Of a DNA stretch of 64,000 bases, positions 1-8,471 are shown in pieces (position 1 is the stretch's first letter; each line of letters opens with the position of its first letter). The translations under genes and the position numbers were made by a program. The stretch is taken from contig NZ_JAATOW010000021.1 of the NCBI RefSeq assembly GCF_011806405.1, positions 1-64,000 on the forward strand, read 5' to 3'. The notes below the pieces were generated by a model. It saw only the letters and a program-made list of their open reading frames with translations, was not told the origin of the DNA and made no database searches. Origin of the DNA: Pseudooceanicola sp. HF7. GTDB lineage: Bacteria; Pseudomonadota; Alphaproteobacteria; Rhodobacterales; Rhodobacteraceae.

Positions 1-38
1 ATGGCAGCGGCGGAGATGAGTTTGGCGAAACCAGTCAT
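1..38 (-). CDS. Small secreted protein, 5' end only (truncated by window edge)
   Basis: Only the first 12 codons are inside the window, reading MTGFAKLISAAA on the minus strand from the ATG at 38-36. The first six residues and the ribosome binding site (AAGGAGCTTAGCC before ATG) are the same as in the complete small gene at 325-630, so this is a tandem paralogue of it. The start looks like the beginning of a signal peptide. Function unknown; the rest lies to the left of the window. Confidence 0.6.
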   Translation of the reverse strand, partial: MTGFAKLISAAA

Positions 39-324
39 GGCTAAGCTCCTTGTGTTTGGTTTTCTGAGGGCCAGTGGACGTTGTGTCCGTTGGCGATGAG
101 AGAGAGATAGGCTTGTTCCCTGTCGCACGAAAGGGCCGGATTGCTTTCATTTGTGTGCATCAACGCACATAAAGAATCTGCCCGGCCCCTTGATCATCTG
201 GGGTGGAATGCACTGGGCGGGCACAGAGTTAAGCCAATGAATAAAAACGGAAAAAGGGGGTGCAGAAATCTCTGCACCCCCTTTCGGGATCACGGGGAAG
301 GGAGGCTTCCCTATGGATCGACTC
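39..324. other. Intergenic region between the two small paralogues
   Basis: This 286-base stretch holds the leader and promoter region of the truncated left-hand gene and the terminator of the gene at 325-630. Its segment at 76-129 resembles the leader of the second paralogue at 653-716: both contain GTTGTG.CCGT, GCGATGA and GTTCNNNGTCGCACG in the same order. I see no convincing open reading frame here. Confidence 0.5.
253..284 (-). terminator. Rho-independent terminator of small secreted protein gene
   Basis: A 14-bp perfect stem (AAAGGGGGTGCAGA with TCTGCACCCCCTTT) closes a 4-base loop, AATC. On the minus strand it is followed by a T-run, and it lies 41 bases after the stop of the gene at 325-630. 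Confidence 0.85.
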
Positions 325-630
325 TTAGCGGTTCAGGATGATCGCGCCGGAAGAGTTGGAGCCGGTGACCGGCTGGTTGTTCCGGGTCACGACCGGGGCG
401 TTGCCCTGCAGGTCGGCCTTGCCTTCGCTGGAGACGAGCGGGCCTGCATCGTTGCGGTAGGCAACTTGCAGCGCGGTGTTGTTGGATTCCAGGACCACGG
501 TCGCGGCTTGCTCATGCGACTGCGCGGTGACGAGGGGACCTGCGTCGTTGCGGTAGGCGTCTGCAGTGGCGGCGAGGGGGGCGATTGCTGCGAAAACAGC
601 GGCGGATGCGAATTTTGCGAAACCGGTCAT
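325..630 (-). CDS. Small secreted protein with internal YRNDAGPLV repeat
   Basis: A 101-residue protein with an N-terminal signal peptide (MTGFAKFASAAVFAAIAPLAATADA, cleavage likely after residue 23-25). The mature part carries two copies of YRNDAGPLV about 30 residues apart, separated by a Ser/Gln/Asn-rich stretch; the C-terminus is Asn-rich. The start is fixed by AAGGAG seven bases before ATG. No family recognised. A paralogue with the same start and leader is cut by the left window edge, so this is a duplicated pair, each copy with its own promoter. Likely periplasmic or extracellular; function unknown. Confidence 0.7.
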   Translation of the reverse strand: MTGFAKFASAAVFAAIAPLAATADAYRNDAGPLVTAQSHEQAATVVLESNNTALQVAYRNDAGPLVSSEGKADLQGNAPVVTRNNQPVTGSNSSGAIILNR

Positions 631-927
631 GGCTAAGCTCCTTAGTACTATTCTGTGGCCGAGAGCGTTGTGCCCGTCAGCGATGACAGCGATTTAGGAG
701 CGTTCGGGGTCGCACGGTACTTCCCCAAATGGGGAATGGATTGTGCAGGTGCGCACGAAGTTTTTGTGACAGAAAGCTTGAAACTTTCATGACACTTACT
801 GAACAGCGAAGTTCAGTTCCGCGATTCTGACTCGCACGGACCGGCGCGATGCCAATACGGCTATGGCCCGCAGGCCAGGCGCCTTCGGAGCGTACTTTAA
901 ATCACGATTCGGGGGGAATAAAAAAAA

Positions 928-948
928 GGCCGGACACAAGGTCCGGCC
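928..948 (-). terminator. Rho-independent terminator without an upstream gene
   Basis: Stem GGCCGGAC / GTCCGGCC with a 5-base loop, followed on the minus strand by eight Ts. The nearest minus-strand gene (LysR) already has its own terminator at 1104-1125, so this one should end a separate short transcript starting between them. Confidence 0.8.
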
Positions 949-1095
949 AAGTCCAACAGGGAGGTATGAAGATGATGCGCTGCTAAGCAACATCACCGTC
1001 GAAAGCTGAAATATGCGCCGGAGTGTGAACGATCAAGCTTTATGTCCGAAAAAACCTGCAAGCCTGTTATGCAGTGTTTGCATTGCTATTTTGGA
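928..1095 (-). ncRNA. Candidate small RNA
   Basis: Between the LysR terminator (1104-1125) and a second strong minus-strand terminator (928-948) there is no ORF worth calling, yet the second terminator is of high quality. The stretch also contains an interrupted inverted repeat (ATGTCC near 1041 and GGACAT near 1092) and a smaller CTGCA/TGCAG hairpin. The 5' end and promoter cannot be placed from sequence. This is an inference from terminator logic only. Confidence 0.3.
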
Positions 1096-1103
1096 CATGG
1101 AAA

Positions 1104-1125
1104 AACCCACTGAAATCAGTGGGTT
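1104..1125 (-). terminator. Terminator of LysR gene
   Basis: Perfect 10-bp inverted repeat AACCCACTGA / TCAGTGGGTT followed on the minus strand by a T-run, 63 bases beyond the stop of the LysR gene. Confidence 0.8.
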
Positions 1126-1187
1126 GATCGCAGATTTTCGATAAAAGTTTTACCGGATGGTCAGAAACCGTTCTGCCACACCCCGGA

Positions 1188-2105
1188 TCAGGCGTCGTCT
1201 TCGCGGTCCCGCAGCTCCCGGATGGAGCGTCTGTGGGCCATGATCTCTTCCTGGACGAAGTCCCGGAAGGCCGCGACTCGCTTGGAGTGGCGCAGTTCCT
1301 CGGGGAAGGCCAGGAAGACGGGGACCTCAGAACTTTCGATATCCGGGAAGACCCGTTCGAGCGTCGGGAACTCCTCGATCAGGTAATCGGGCAGGACACC
1401 GATGCCGAGGTCGTGAATCACCGCCTGCAGCACGCCGAAGTAGTTGTTCACCGTCAGGGTGGAGCCCACGTCATGGGCCAGCAGCTTGTGAATGAGCGAC
1501 GCCCCGCCGGAGACCTGCGGCGCGGAGGGCGCCTGGCAGATGATGCGGTGGTTGCTCAGCTCTTCCAGCGTTTCCGGGTGACCGCGCTTTTCAAGGTAGG
1601 CCTTGGAGGCATAGCAGCGCATCCGGATCGACATCAACTTCTTGCGGATCAGGTCGGCCTGGGAGGGTTCCTTCATGCGCACGGCCACGTCGGCTTCGCG
1701 CATGGGCAGGTCAAGCACGCGCTCTTCCAGCATCAGGTCGATCTTGAGATCGGGGTATTTCTCGTAAAGCTTGACCAGGCGCGGGGCCAGCCAGAGCGTG
1801 CCGAAGCCGACAGCCGTGGTCACGCGCAGCTCTCCAAAGACTTCCTCTTCGGAATCGCGGATGCGCGCGGTGGCGGTATCCAGCCGCTTGGCCATGGCGC
1901 GGGTGGCGTCGAACAGCAGTTCGCCCTGTTCCGTCAGGATCAGGCCACGGGCATGGCGGTGGAAGAGGGTGGTGTTGAGCGATTCCTCAAGGCCGCGAAT
2001 CTGGCGTGAGACTGCCGATTGCGAAAGATGCAGTGCATCTCCCGCATGGGTCAGGCTTCCGGCATCTGCCACAGCGTGGAATATTCTGAGTTTGTCCCAG
2101 TCCAT
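1188..2105 (-). CDS. LysR family transcriptional regulator
   Basis: A 305-residue LysR-type regulator of usual length. The N-terminal winged helix-turn-helix (residues about 3-62, with LSQSAVSRQIRGLEE as recognition region) is followed by the substrate-binding domain (about 90-290). It is transcribed divergently from the indolepyruvate ferredoxin oxidoreductase gene with a 179-base shared promoter region, so it may regulate that gene or itself; this is inferred from position only. The effector is unknown. The C-terminus is acidic (LRDREDDA). Its own terminator lies just downstream. Confidence 0.9.
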   Translation of the reverse strand: MDWDKLRIFHAVADAGSLTHAGDALHLSQSAVSRQIRGLEESLNTTLFHRHARGLILTEQGELLFDATRAMAKRLDTATARIRDSEEEVFGELRVTTAVGFGTLWLAPRLVKLYEKYPDLKIDLMLEERVLDLPMREADVAVRMKEPSQADLIRKKLMSIRMRCYASKAYLEKRGHPETLEELSNHRIICQAPSAPQVSGGASLIHKLLAHDVGSTLTVNNYFGVLQAVIHDLGIGVLPDYLIEEFPTLERVFPDIESSEVPVFLAFPEELRHSKRVAAFRDFVQEEIMAHRRSIRELRDREDDA

Positions 2106-2284
2106 CTCGACTTATTCTGATGTGCTTTTCATGGTCGGCGCAATGATTTCGTGCCGCGTGCGGTTGGCGCTTGTCATAAAGGCGCTCATTCCGGAAGGAC
2201 AGGTTAATTTTTCAATTTCCCTTCAAACCCTTCGGTGCCTGGCCTAGGCTTGCTCCATCTCAAGGCACAGAGGAGGCAACTTAG

Positions 2285-5200
2285 GTGACCCAACCTCGGA
2301 TCAGCCTGAATGACAGATTCGACCTTACCCGCGGGAGCGTGCTGCTGAACGGCACGCAGGCGCTGGTAAGGCTGATGCTGGCGCAGAAGGCGCGCGATAC
2401 CCGCGCCGGGCTCAATACGGCAGGATATGTCACAGGATACCGCGGATCGCCCCTGGGGGCGGTGGACATGCAGATGCGACGGGCCGGCCCGTTGCTCAAG
2501 GAGGCGGATGTTCTTTTCAAGGAAGGCTTGAACGAGGACCTCGCGGCGACGGCACTTTGGGGCAGCCAGCAGGCGGGCCTTCGGGGTGAGGGCCGTTTCG
2601 ACGGGGTCTTCGGGCTTTGGTACGGCAAGGGGCCGGGGGTGGACCGCTCGGGCGATGCCTTCCGCCACGCCAACATGGCCGGGACCGATCCCAATGGCGG
2701 CGTGCTTGTCGCCATGGGCGATGACCACACGGGCGAAAGCTCTACCGTGCTGCATGCCTCTGAATGGGCGGCCATGGATGCGATGATGCCGGTTCTCAGC
2801 CCCGCCGGGGTGCAGGAGATCCTGGACCTGGGCCATTACGGTTACGGGCTGAGCCGCTTTGCCGGGGTCTGGACGGCGCTGAAGCTGATGAAGGACACGG
2901 TAGAGGCCACGGCGGTGGTCGACGGCAACCCGGATCGGGTCAAGCTGGTGACGCCGCAGATGGATCTGCCAGAGGGGGGGCTGAACATCCGGCTGGTCGA
3001 CAGCCCGGTGGAGCAGGAAGCCCGGATGCTGGATTTCAAGCGTCACGCGGCGGAGGCCTATGCTCGGGCCAACCGGATCGACCAGCGTGGCTGGGGCGCG
3101 CCCGGTGCGCGGATCGGCTTCGTGGCGGCCGGCAAGAACTGGCTGGACTTGCAACATGCGCTCAGCCTGCTGGGGCTGGCGGAGGGCGACGCGGAGCGCC
3201 TGGGCATCACGACCTACAAGATCGCGCAGGTCTGGCCGCTGGATCGGCAGAGCTTCAGCGAATGGGCCGCGGGGCTGGACCTGATCGTGGTGGTCGAGGA
3301 AAAGCGCAAGATCCTGGAAAGCCAGATCAAGGAAACGCTCTACGGGCGCGCCGATGCGCCGCGCGTGCATGGCGCGGAAAAGGACGGCAAGGTCCTGTTC
3401 CCGGCCAAGATGCAGCTGGATCCGGTGATGATCGCCGAGGGGCTGGGCCAGATCCTGACGGAAGAGGGATGCAGCAGTGCCGCGCTTGAGGCCGGGCTGG
3501 CCGCGCTGGAGGACGTGCGGCGCAACGATACCGTCACCGATATCGCCGCCCGGCTGCCTTACTTCTGTTCGGGCTGTCCGCATAATTCCTCGACCAAGGT
3601 GCCGGAGGGCAGCCGCGCCTATGCGGGCATCGGCTGTCATTACATGGCGCAATGGATGGACCGCGAGACGCTGGGCTTTACCCACATGGGGGCAGAGGGC
3701 GCGAACTGGTTCGGCGAGGCGCCGTTTTCCAAGACGCCCCATGTCTTCCAGAACATCGGTGACGGGACTTACAACCACTCGGGCGTGCAGGCGATCCGGG
3801 CGGCGGTGATGTCTGGCGTGAACATGACCTACAAGGTGTTGTTCAACGATGCGGTCGCCATGACGGGCGGGCAGGGGAACGAGGGCGGGCTGGACGCCTA
3901 CCAGATCGCCCGGGAGCTGCTGGCGATGGGCGTGAGCCGGGTCTATGCCGTCCATGACGAAAAGGAAGAGCTGGACCTGTCGCTCTTCCCCAAGGAGGTG
4001 GAGATCCACGAACGCGCCGAGCTGGACGAGGTGCAGAAGGCCTGCACCGAGATCGAGGGCGTCAGTGCCATCATCTACGTGCAGACCTGCGCGGCGGAAA
4101 AGCGCCGCCGGCGCAAGCGCGGCACCTTCCCGGATCCCGACAAGCGCGTCTTCATCAATACCGATGTCTGCGAGGGCTGCGGCGATTGCGGTGTGCAGTC
4201 CAACTGCGTCTCCATCGTGCCGCAAGAGACAGAGCTGGGGCGCAAGCGCGCGATCGACCAGAGCTCCTGCAACAAGGATTTCTCCTGCCTGAAGGGGTTC
4301 TGCCCCAGTTTCGTGACCCTGGAAGGGGCCGAGATCCGCAAGGAACGGCCCGAGACGAAGGCGATCGACCTGCCGGACATGCCGGAGCCCGCGATCGCGC
4401 CGATCGAGGGCACGCATAACATGATCATCACCGGCGTCGGGGGCACGGGGGTTGTCACCATCGGCGCGGTGCTGGCGCAGGCGGCCCAGATCGACGGCAA
4501 GGGTGCTGGCATGATGGAGATGGCGGGGCTGGCCCAGAAGGGCGGCGCGGTGCATATCCACCTGCGGCTGGCCGAGACCCCGGGCGACATCACTGCGATC
4601 CGTGTCGCCAATGGCGAGGCCGACGCGGTGATCGGCGGGGACCTTGTTGTGACGGCGGGGGGCAAGACCCTGGGCCTGACCCGTCCGGGGCGGGCGGGGG
4701 CCGTGGTCAACAGCCATGAGATCATCACCGGCGATTTCACTCGTGATACGGAGTTCTCCCTGCCCGCCGACCGGCTGGTGCTGCAGCTTGAGGCCCGGCT
4801 GGGCCGGGGGCTGCGCCTGTTCGATGCCAGCGCGCTGGCGCGGGTGACCATGGGCGACAGCATCTTTTCCAACATGCTGCTGCTGGGCGCTGCCTGGCAG
4901 CTGGGGCTGGTGCCGATCAGCCGCTCTGCCATCAAGGAGGCCGTGGGCCTGAACGGGCAGGCGGTGGAGGCCAACCTGCGCGCCTTCGAGATCGGGCGCT
5001 GGACGGCGCTGCATCCCGATCAGGCAGAGGCGCTGCTGGACCCGGTGCGTGCCCCGGCAGAGAAGACGTTGGCGGAAAAAATCGACTTCCGCGCCGATCA
5101 CCTGCGCGCCTACCAGGGACGGCGGCTGGCCAAACGCTACCGCAAGGCCGTGGAGCGCTTCGAGGATCCCGCCCTGCGCGAGGCCGTCGCCAAGAGCTAT

Positions 5201-5695
5201 CACAAGCTGCTGGCCTACAAGGATGAATACGAGGTCGCGCGCCTGCTGAAGAGCACGCGCCGGAAGGCGAAAGAGACCTTTGCGGGCGATTTCCGCATCT
5301 CCTACCACTTGGCGCCGCCCACGTTGGGGACAGAGGGCAAGGAGGGGCGTCCGCCCAAGCGCCGCTTCGGGCCCTGGTTCCTGCTGCCGCTTGGCCTGCT
5401 GTCTCATGGCAAGATCCTGCGCGGCACGCGGCTGGACCCCTTCGGGCGCGCAGCAGAGCGGCGCATGGAGCGGGCGCTGATCACCCAGTACGAGGGCGAC
5501 ATGGAGCGCCTGCTGGAGGGTTTCCCGGAAGACCGCCGCGCGGTCGCGCTGGCCCTGGCCGCCCTGCCGCTGGAGATCCGCGGCTTTGGCCCGGTCAAGA
5601 TCGCCAACGAGGCCGAGGCCGCCAAGCGCCGCGAGGCCCTGCTGGCAGAGCTGGACGGCCTGCCAGAGGACCGGGTGCCGAAAGCTGCCGAATAG
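2285..5695 (+). CDS. Fused indolepyruvate ferredoxin oxidoreductase (IorAB-type)
   Basis: A 1136-residue one-chain 2-oxoacid:ferredoxin oxidoreductase, which in this family oxidatively decarboxylates aryl pyruvates from aromatic amino acid breakdown to acyl-CoA, passing electrons to ferredoxin. The order is: N-terminal pyrimidine-type TPP domain (GYRGSPLGAVD near residue 55), TPP-binding core with CSGCPHN near 429, a cysteine-rich Fe-S insert (CEGCGDCGVQSNC near 629, then CNKDFSCLKGFC), and a C-terminal gamma domain opening with GVGGTGVVTIGAV near 717. The start is GTG with AGAGGAGG about 9 bases upstream. Cytoplasmic. Substrate preference is inferred from the family; other aromatic or branched 2-oxoacids are possible. 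Confidence 0.93.
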   Translation: MTQPRISLNDRFDLTRGSVLLNGTQALVRLMLAQKARDTRAGLNTAGYVTGYRGSPLGAVDMQMRRAGPLLKEADVLFKEGLNEDLAATALWGSQQAGLRGEGRFDGVFGLWYGKGPGVDRSGDAFRHANMAGTDPNGGVLVAMGDDHTGESSTVLHASEWAAMDAMMPVLSPAGVQEILDLGHYGYGLSRFAGVWTALKLMKDTVEATAVVDGNPDRVKLVTPQMDLPEGGLNIRLVDSPVEQEARMLDFKRHAAEAYARANRIDQRGWGAPGARIGFVAAGKNWLDLQHALSLLGLAEGDAERLGITTYKIAQVWPLDRQSFSEWAAGLDLIVVVEEKRKILESQIKETLYGRADAPRVHGAEKDGKVLFPAKMQLDPVMIAEGLGQILTEEGCSSAALEAGLAALEDVRRNDTVTDIAARLPYFCSGCPHNSSTKVPEGSRAYAGIGCHYMAQWMDRETLGFTHMGAEGANWFGEAPFSKTPHVFQNIGDGTYNHSGVQAIRAAVMSGVNMTYKVLFNDAVAMTGGQGNEGGLDAYQIARELLAMGVSRVYAVHDEKEELDLSLFPKEVEIHERAELDEVQKACTEIEGVSAIIYVQTCAAEKRRRRKRGTFPDPDKRVFINTDVCEGCGDCGVQSNCVSIVPQETELGRKRAIDQSSCNKDFSCLKGFCPSFVTLEGAEIRKERPETKAIDLPDMPEPAIAPIEGTHNMIITGVGGTGVVTIGAVLAQAAQIDGKGAGMMEMAGLAQKGGAVHIHLRLAETPGDITAIRVANGEADAVIGGDLVVTAGGKTLGLTRPGRAGAVVNSHEIITGDFTRDTEFSLPADRLVLQLEARLGRGLRLFDASALARVTMGDSIFSNMLLLGAAWQLGLVPISRSAIKEAVGLNGQAVEANLRAFEIGRWTALHPDQAEALLDPVRAPAEKTLAEKIDFRADHLRAYQGRRLAKRYRKAVERFEDPALREAVAKSYHKLLAYKDEYEVARLLKSTRRKAKETFAGDFRISYHLAPPTLGTEGKEGRPPKRRFGPWFLLPLGLLSHGKILRGTRLDPFGRAAERRMERALITQYEGDMERLLEGFPEDRRAVALALAALPLEIRGFGPVKIANEAEAAKRREALLAELDGLPEDRVPKAAE

Positions 5696-5719
5696 GCGGA
5701 GCACCGCTGCGTCCACCAT

Positions 5720-5746
5720 GAAGGCCGCCGGGATCGGGCGGCCTTC
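5720..5746 (+). terminator. Terminator after ferredoxin oxidoreductase gene
   Basis: A 10-bp stem (GAAGGCCGCC / GGCGGCCTTC) with a 7-base loop begins 25 bases after the stop codon. There is no strong T-run, so it is weaker than a textbook terminator. Confidence 0.55.
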
Positions 5747-5879
5747 ATCACATGTCGGGGTTCGCCTATAGGGCTGGCGCGCATCGGGCCTTGTCCCTGC
5801 TGCGATTGCGGGCGTGGAGGCGGGCGGACAGCCCATAGCTTTGCAGGCGCTTGCCGCAAGGGCGGGGGCGAACAAAGCA

Positions 5880-5978
5880 ATGATGGATTTCCTGCGCAAA
5901 GCAACGTATGAGCTGTCGCCGAAGCCTCTGAAATCCCGTGATTACGGCTTCGCGTTCGAAGACAAGCACCGGAACTGA
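5880..5978 (+). CDS. Possible 32-residue small protein upstream of murI
   Basis: A short frame (MMDFLRKATYELSPKPLKSR and 12 more residues ending in KHRN) lies directly before murI, with its TGA three bases before the murI ATG. murI has no clear ribosome binding site of its own, which fits translational coupling to this frame. Codon use (CTG, CGC, AAG, GAC) matches the neighbours. The frame stays open upstream, so a GTG or TTG start near 5814-5841 is possible. No family recognised; it is basic and probably soluble. Confidence 0.4.
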   Translation: MMDFLRKATYELSPKPLKSRDYGFAFEDKHRN

Positions 5979-5981
5979 TCC

Positions 5982-6794
5982 ATGGCAGTTGGCATTTTCG
6001 ATTCGGGTCTGGGCGGTCTGACCGTGCTGGACGCATGTGCCCGGCATTTGCCGCAGGTGCCCTTCGTGTACCTGGGCGACAATGCCAATGCGCCCTATGG
6101 CGTGCGCGATGCCGATGACATCTACGAGCTGACCAGGGCCGGCGTGCAGCGGCTGTTCGATGCCGGCTGCGACCTGGTGATCCTGGCCTGCAACACCGCC
6201 AGCGCCGCCGCGCTGCGCCGGATGCAGGAAAACTGGCTGCCCTCCGACAAGCGGGTGCTGGGCGTCTTCGTGCCCTTGATCGAGGCGCTGACAGAGCGCC
6301 AGTGGGGCGACAATTCGCCCCCCCGCAACGTCGCGGTCGAACATGTGGCGCTCTTTGCCACCCCGGCCACGGTGGCCTCTCGTGCGTTCCAGCGGGAACT
6401 GGCCTTCCGCGCCATCGGCGTGGACGTGGAGGCGCAGGCCTGCGGCGGTGTCGTGGATGCCATCGAAGAGGGCGACATGATCCTGGCCGAGGCGCTGGTG
6501 CGCTCCCACGTGGAGGCGCTGAAGCGCAAGATGCCCAAGCCCCAGGCCGCCATCCTTGGTTGCACCCATTACCCGCTGCTGGAAGAGATCTTCCAGGCGG
6601 CGCTTGGCAGCGATGTGACCGTCTACAGCCAGGCCAAGCTGGTCGCGGCCTCTCTTGGGGATTACCTGGAGCGCCATCCGGCGATGCGGGGCCCGGGCGA
6701 GGTGCCGATGTTCCTGACCACCGGCGATCCGCTGCGCGTGTCCAACCACGCCACCCAATTCCTGCGACGAAAGATCGATTTTCACGCCGCGTAG
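5982..6794 (+). CDS. murI: Glutamate racemase
   Basis: Converts L-glutamate to D-glutamate for peptidoglycan. The 270-residue length is normal. Key elements are the N-terminal FDSGLGG (Asp7, Ser8), the first catalytic cysteine in ACNTAS (Cys70) and the second in GCTHYP (Cys194), giving the usual two-cysteine racemase. Cytoplasmic. The start ATG lacks a good ribosome binding site and follows a candidate small ORF by three bases. About 95 bases separate it from argC, which has its own leader. Confidence 0.96.
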   Translation: MAVGIFDSGLGGLTVLDACARHLPQVPFVYLGDNANAPYGVRDADDIYELTRAGVQRLFDAGCDLVILACNTASAAALRRMQENWLPSDKRVLGVFVPLIEALTERQWGDNSPPRNVAVEHVALFATPATVASRAFQRELAFRAIGVDVEAQACGGVVDAIEEGDMILAEALVRSHVEALKRKMPKPQAAILGCTHYPLLEEIFQAALGSDVTVYSQAKLVAASLGDYLERHPAMRGPGEVPMFLTTGDPLRVSNHATQFLRRKIDFHAA

Positions 6795-6888
6795 ATGTGA
6801 AATCACCGCGGCATTTGATCTCTCGCAAATTCCTGCAAGGACCGACTATATATAGAGCGGGGCCGAGGGCCGCGCTGAAAGGGCTGAC

Positions 6889-7917
6889 ATGGCAAAACAA
6901 ATCGCAATCATCGGGGCTTCCGGCTACACCGGGGCGGAGCTGATCCGCCTGATCGCCACCCATCCGGGGATGGAGGTCGCCGCCCTTGCCGCCAATTCCA
7001 AGGCCGGGCAGAGCATGGCCCAGGTCTATCCGCACCTGCGCCACCTGGGTCTGCCGGACCTGGTGACCGTGGACCAGATCGACTTTGACAAGATCGACCT
7101 GGCCTTCTGCGCGCTGCCCCACAAGACCAGCCAGGAAGTGATCCGCGAGCTGCCCAAGAGCCTGAAGATCGTCGACCTGTCGGCCGATTTCCGGCTGCGC
7201 GACCCCGCAGAATACGAAAAATGGTACGGCAACGCCCATGCCGCCGCGGAGATGCAGAAAGAGGCCGTCTATGGCCTGACCGAGTTCTACCGCGACGAGA
7301 TCGCCGGCGCGCGGTTGGTGGCAGGGACGGGCTGCAACGCGGCCACCGGCCAGTTCACCATCCGTCCGCTGATCGAAGCCGGCGTGATCGACCTGGACGA
7401 GATCATCCTGGACATGAAATGCGCCGTTTCCGGCGCCGGGCGCAGCCTGAAGGAAAACCTGCTGCATGCCGAGCTTTCGGAGGGCTACAACGCCTATGCG
7501 GTCGGTGGCACCCACCGTCACCAGGGCGAGTTCGAACAGGAGTTCTCTGCGCTCGCCGGGCGGCCCGTCCAGGTGCAGTTCACGCCGCATCTGCTGCCGG
7601 CCAACCGCGGGATCCTCTGCACATCTTACGTGAAGGGTGACGCGCAAGCCATTCTTTCCACTCTGGAAAAGGCCTATGCGGATGAGCCCTTCATCGAGGT
7701 GCTGCCGATGGGCGAGACGCCCTCGACCCACCATGTGCGGGGCTCCAACTTCGTGCATATCGGCGTGGTCGCGGACCGGATCCCGGGCCGTGCCATCGTC
7801 GTCACGGCGTTGGACAACCTGTGCAAGGGGTCCTCTGGCCAGGCCGTGCAGAACGCCAACCTGATGCTGGGCCTGCCCGAGACCGATGGTCTTATGGGTG
7901 TGCCGCTGTTCCCGTGA
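6889..7917 (+). CDS. argC: N-acetyl-gamma-glutamyl-phosphate reductase
   Basis: Third step of arginine biosynthesis: NADPH-dependent reduction of N-acetylglutamyl phosphate to the semialdehyde. It is 342 residues long, with a Rossmann start ([16 protein letters not shown]), the catalytic cysteine in GTGCNAATG (Cys149) and the active-site histidine in GGTHRHQGE. This is the long (type 1) form. ccmE follows after 9 bases, so the two may share a transcript. An AT-rich TATATATAG lies about 40 bases before the start and could be part of its promoter. Confidence 0.96.
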   Translation: MAKQIAIIGASGYTGAELIRLIATHPGMEVAALAANSKAGQSMAQVYPHLRHLGLPDLVTVDQIDFDKIDLAFCALPHKTSQEVIRELPKSLKIVDLSADFRLRDPAEYEKWYGNAHAAAEMQKEAVYGLTEFYRDEIAGARLVAGTGCNAATGQFTIRPLIEAGVIDLDEIILDMKCAVSGAGRSLKENLLHAELSEGYNAYAVGGTHRHQGEFEQEFSALAGRPVQVQFTPHLLPANRGILCTSYVKGDAQAILSTLEKAYADEPFIEVLPMGETPSTHHVRGSNFVHIGVVADRIPGRAIVVTALDNLCKGSSGQAVQNANLMLGLPETDGLMGVPLFP

Positions 7918-7926
7918 GGTGAGGAC

Positions 7927-8373
7927 ATGAAGGGCCTGAAGAAGAAACGCCGTATCCAGATCATCGTGCTGGCCTTCATCGCCCTGGCGCTGGCCACGGG
8001 GCTTGTGGGCTACGCGATGCGCGACGGGATCAACTTCTTCCGCTCCCCCAGCCAGATCATGGCCGAACTGCCCCAGCCCGGTGAGGTCTTCCGCCTGGGC
8101 GGTCTGGTGGAAGAGGGCTCCCTGGTCCGGGATTCGGGCGAGGTGGTGCATTTCTCTGTCACCGATGGGGGCGCGACGGTGCCCGTGACCTACCGCGGCA
8201 TCCTGCCGGATCTCTTCGCGGAAGGTCAGGGCATGATCGGGACCGGCAGCTACGTGGATGGGATCTTTGTTGCGACGGAGATTCTGGCCAAGCACGACGA
8301 AAGCTACATGCCCAAGGAAGTCATCGACGCGCTGAAGGAACAGGGCGTCTATGAGGCCCCGGCCGAAAGCTGA
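7927..8373 (+). CDS. ccmE: Cytochrome c maturation heme chaperone CcmE
   Basis: Periplasmic membrane-anchored heme chaperone that binds heme covalently and hands it to CcmF/CcmH. It has 148 residues: a basic N-terminus, one membrane segment (residues about 10-28) and an OB-fold domain. The heme-binding histidine is His123 in LAKHDESYMP, and the tyrosine of the HxxxY motif (Tyr127) is present. GAGG precedes the ATG. The other ccm genes resume at 9775 and 11730, after a two-gene lysis cassette. Confidence 0.96.
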   Translation: MKGLKKKRRIQIIVLAFIALALATGLVGYAMRDGINFFRSPSQIMAELPQPGEVFRLGGLVEEGSLVRDSGEVVHFSVTDGGATVPVTYRGILPDLFAEGQGMIGTGSYVDGIFVATEILAKHDESYMPKEVIDALKEQGVYEAPAES

Positions 8374-8409
8374 CGCGCAACGCGGCCCCGGCGGGGCTGC
8401 GTACGCCGT

Positions 8410-8427
8410 TTAAGGCACCGATTAACC
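8410..8427 (+). promoter_or_regulatory. Possible CtrA-type site before the lysis cassette
   Basis: Two TTAA half-sites (8410-8413 and 8422-8425, the second as TTAACC) lie about 45-60 bases before the muramidase start. The spacer is 8 bases, one longer than the 7 expected of a CtrA box (TTAA-N7-TTAA), so the match is imperfect. It is listed because CtrA controls gene transfer agent lysis genes in relatives. Confidence 0.3.
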
Positions 8428-8471
8428 GACCTGTGCCATGGTTTGTCCTGCATATCAGCAGGAGAAGCCGC

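Larger units (their letters stand above)
631..1187. other. Long intergenic region with structured RNA candidate
   Basis: These 557 bases hold the promoter and leader of the small secreted gene (631-720), a stretch without visible signal (720-920), a strong minus-strand terminator (928-948) with no gene before it, a structured AT-rich stretch (about 1036-1100) and the terminator of the LysR gene (1104-1125). The only ORF of note, a 66-codon minus frame at 796-996, reads through the terminator hairpin and looks non-coding. Confidence 0.5.

Noticed and set aside
796-996. 66-codon minus-strand ORF
   Set aside because: Runs through the terminator hairpin at 928-948 and lacks a ribosome binding site.
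2204-5899. Very long minus-strand ORF (1231 codons) opposite the ferredoxin oxidoreductase gene
   Set aside because: Translation is Arg/Pro/His/Gln-rich low-complexity, typical of antisense frames in GC-rich DNA; the plus strand encodes a clear enzyme.
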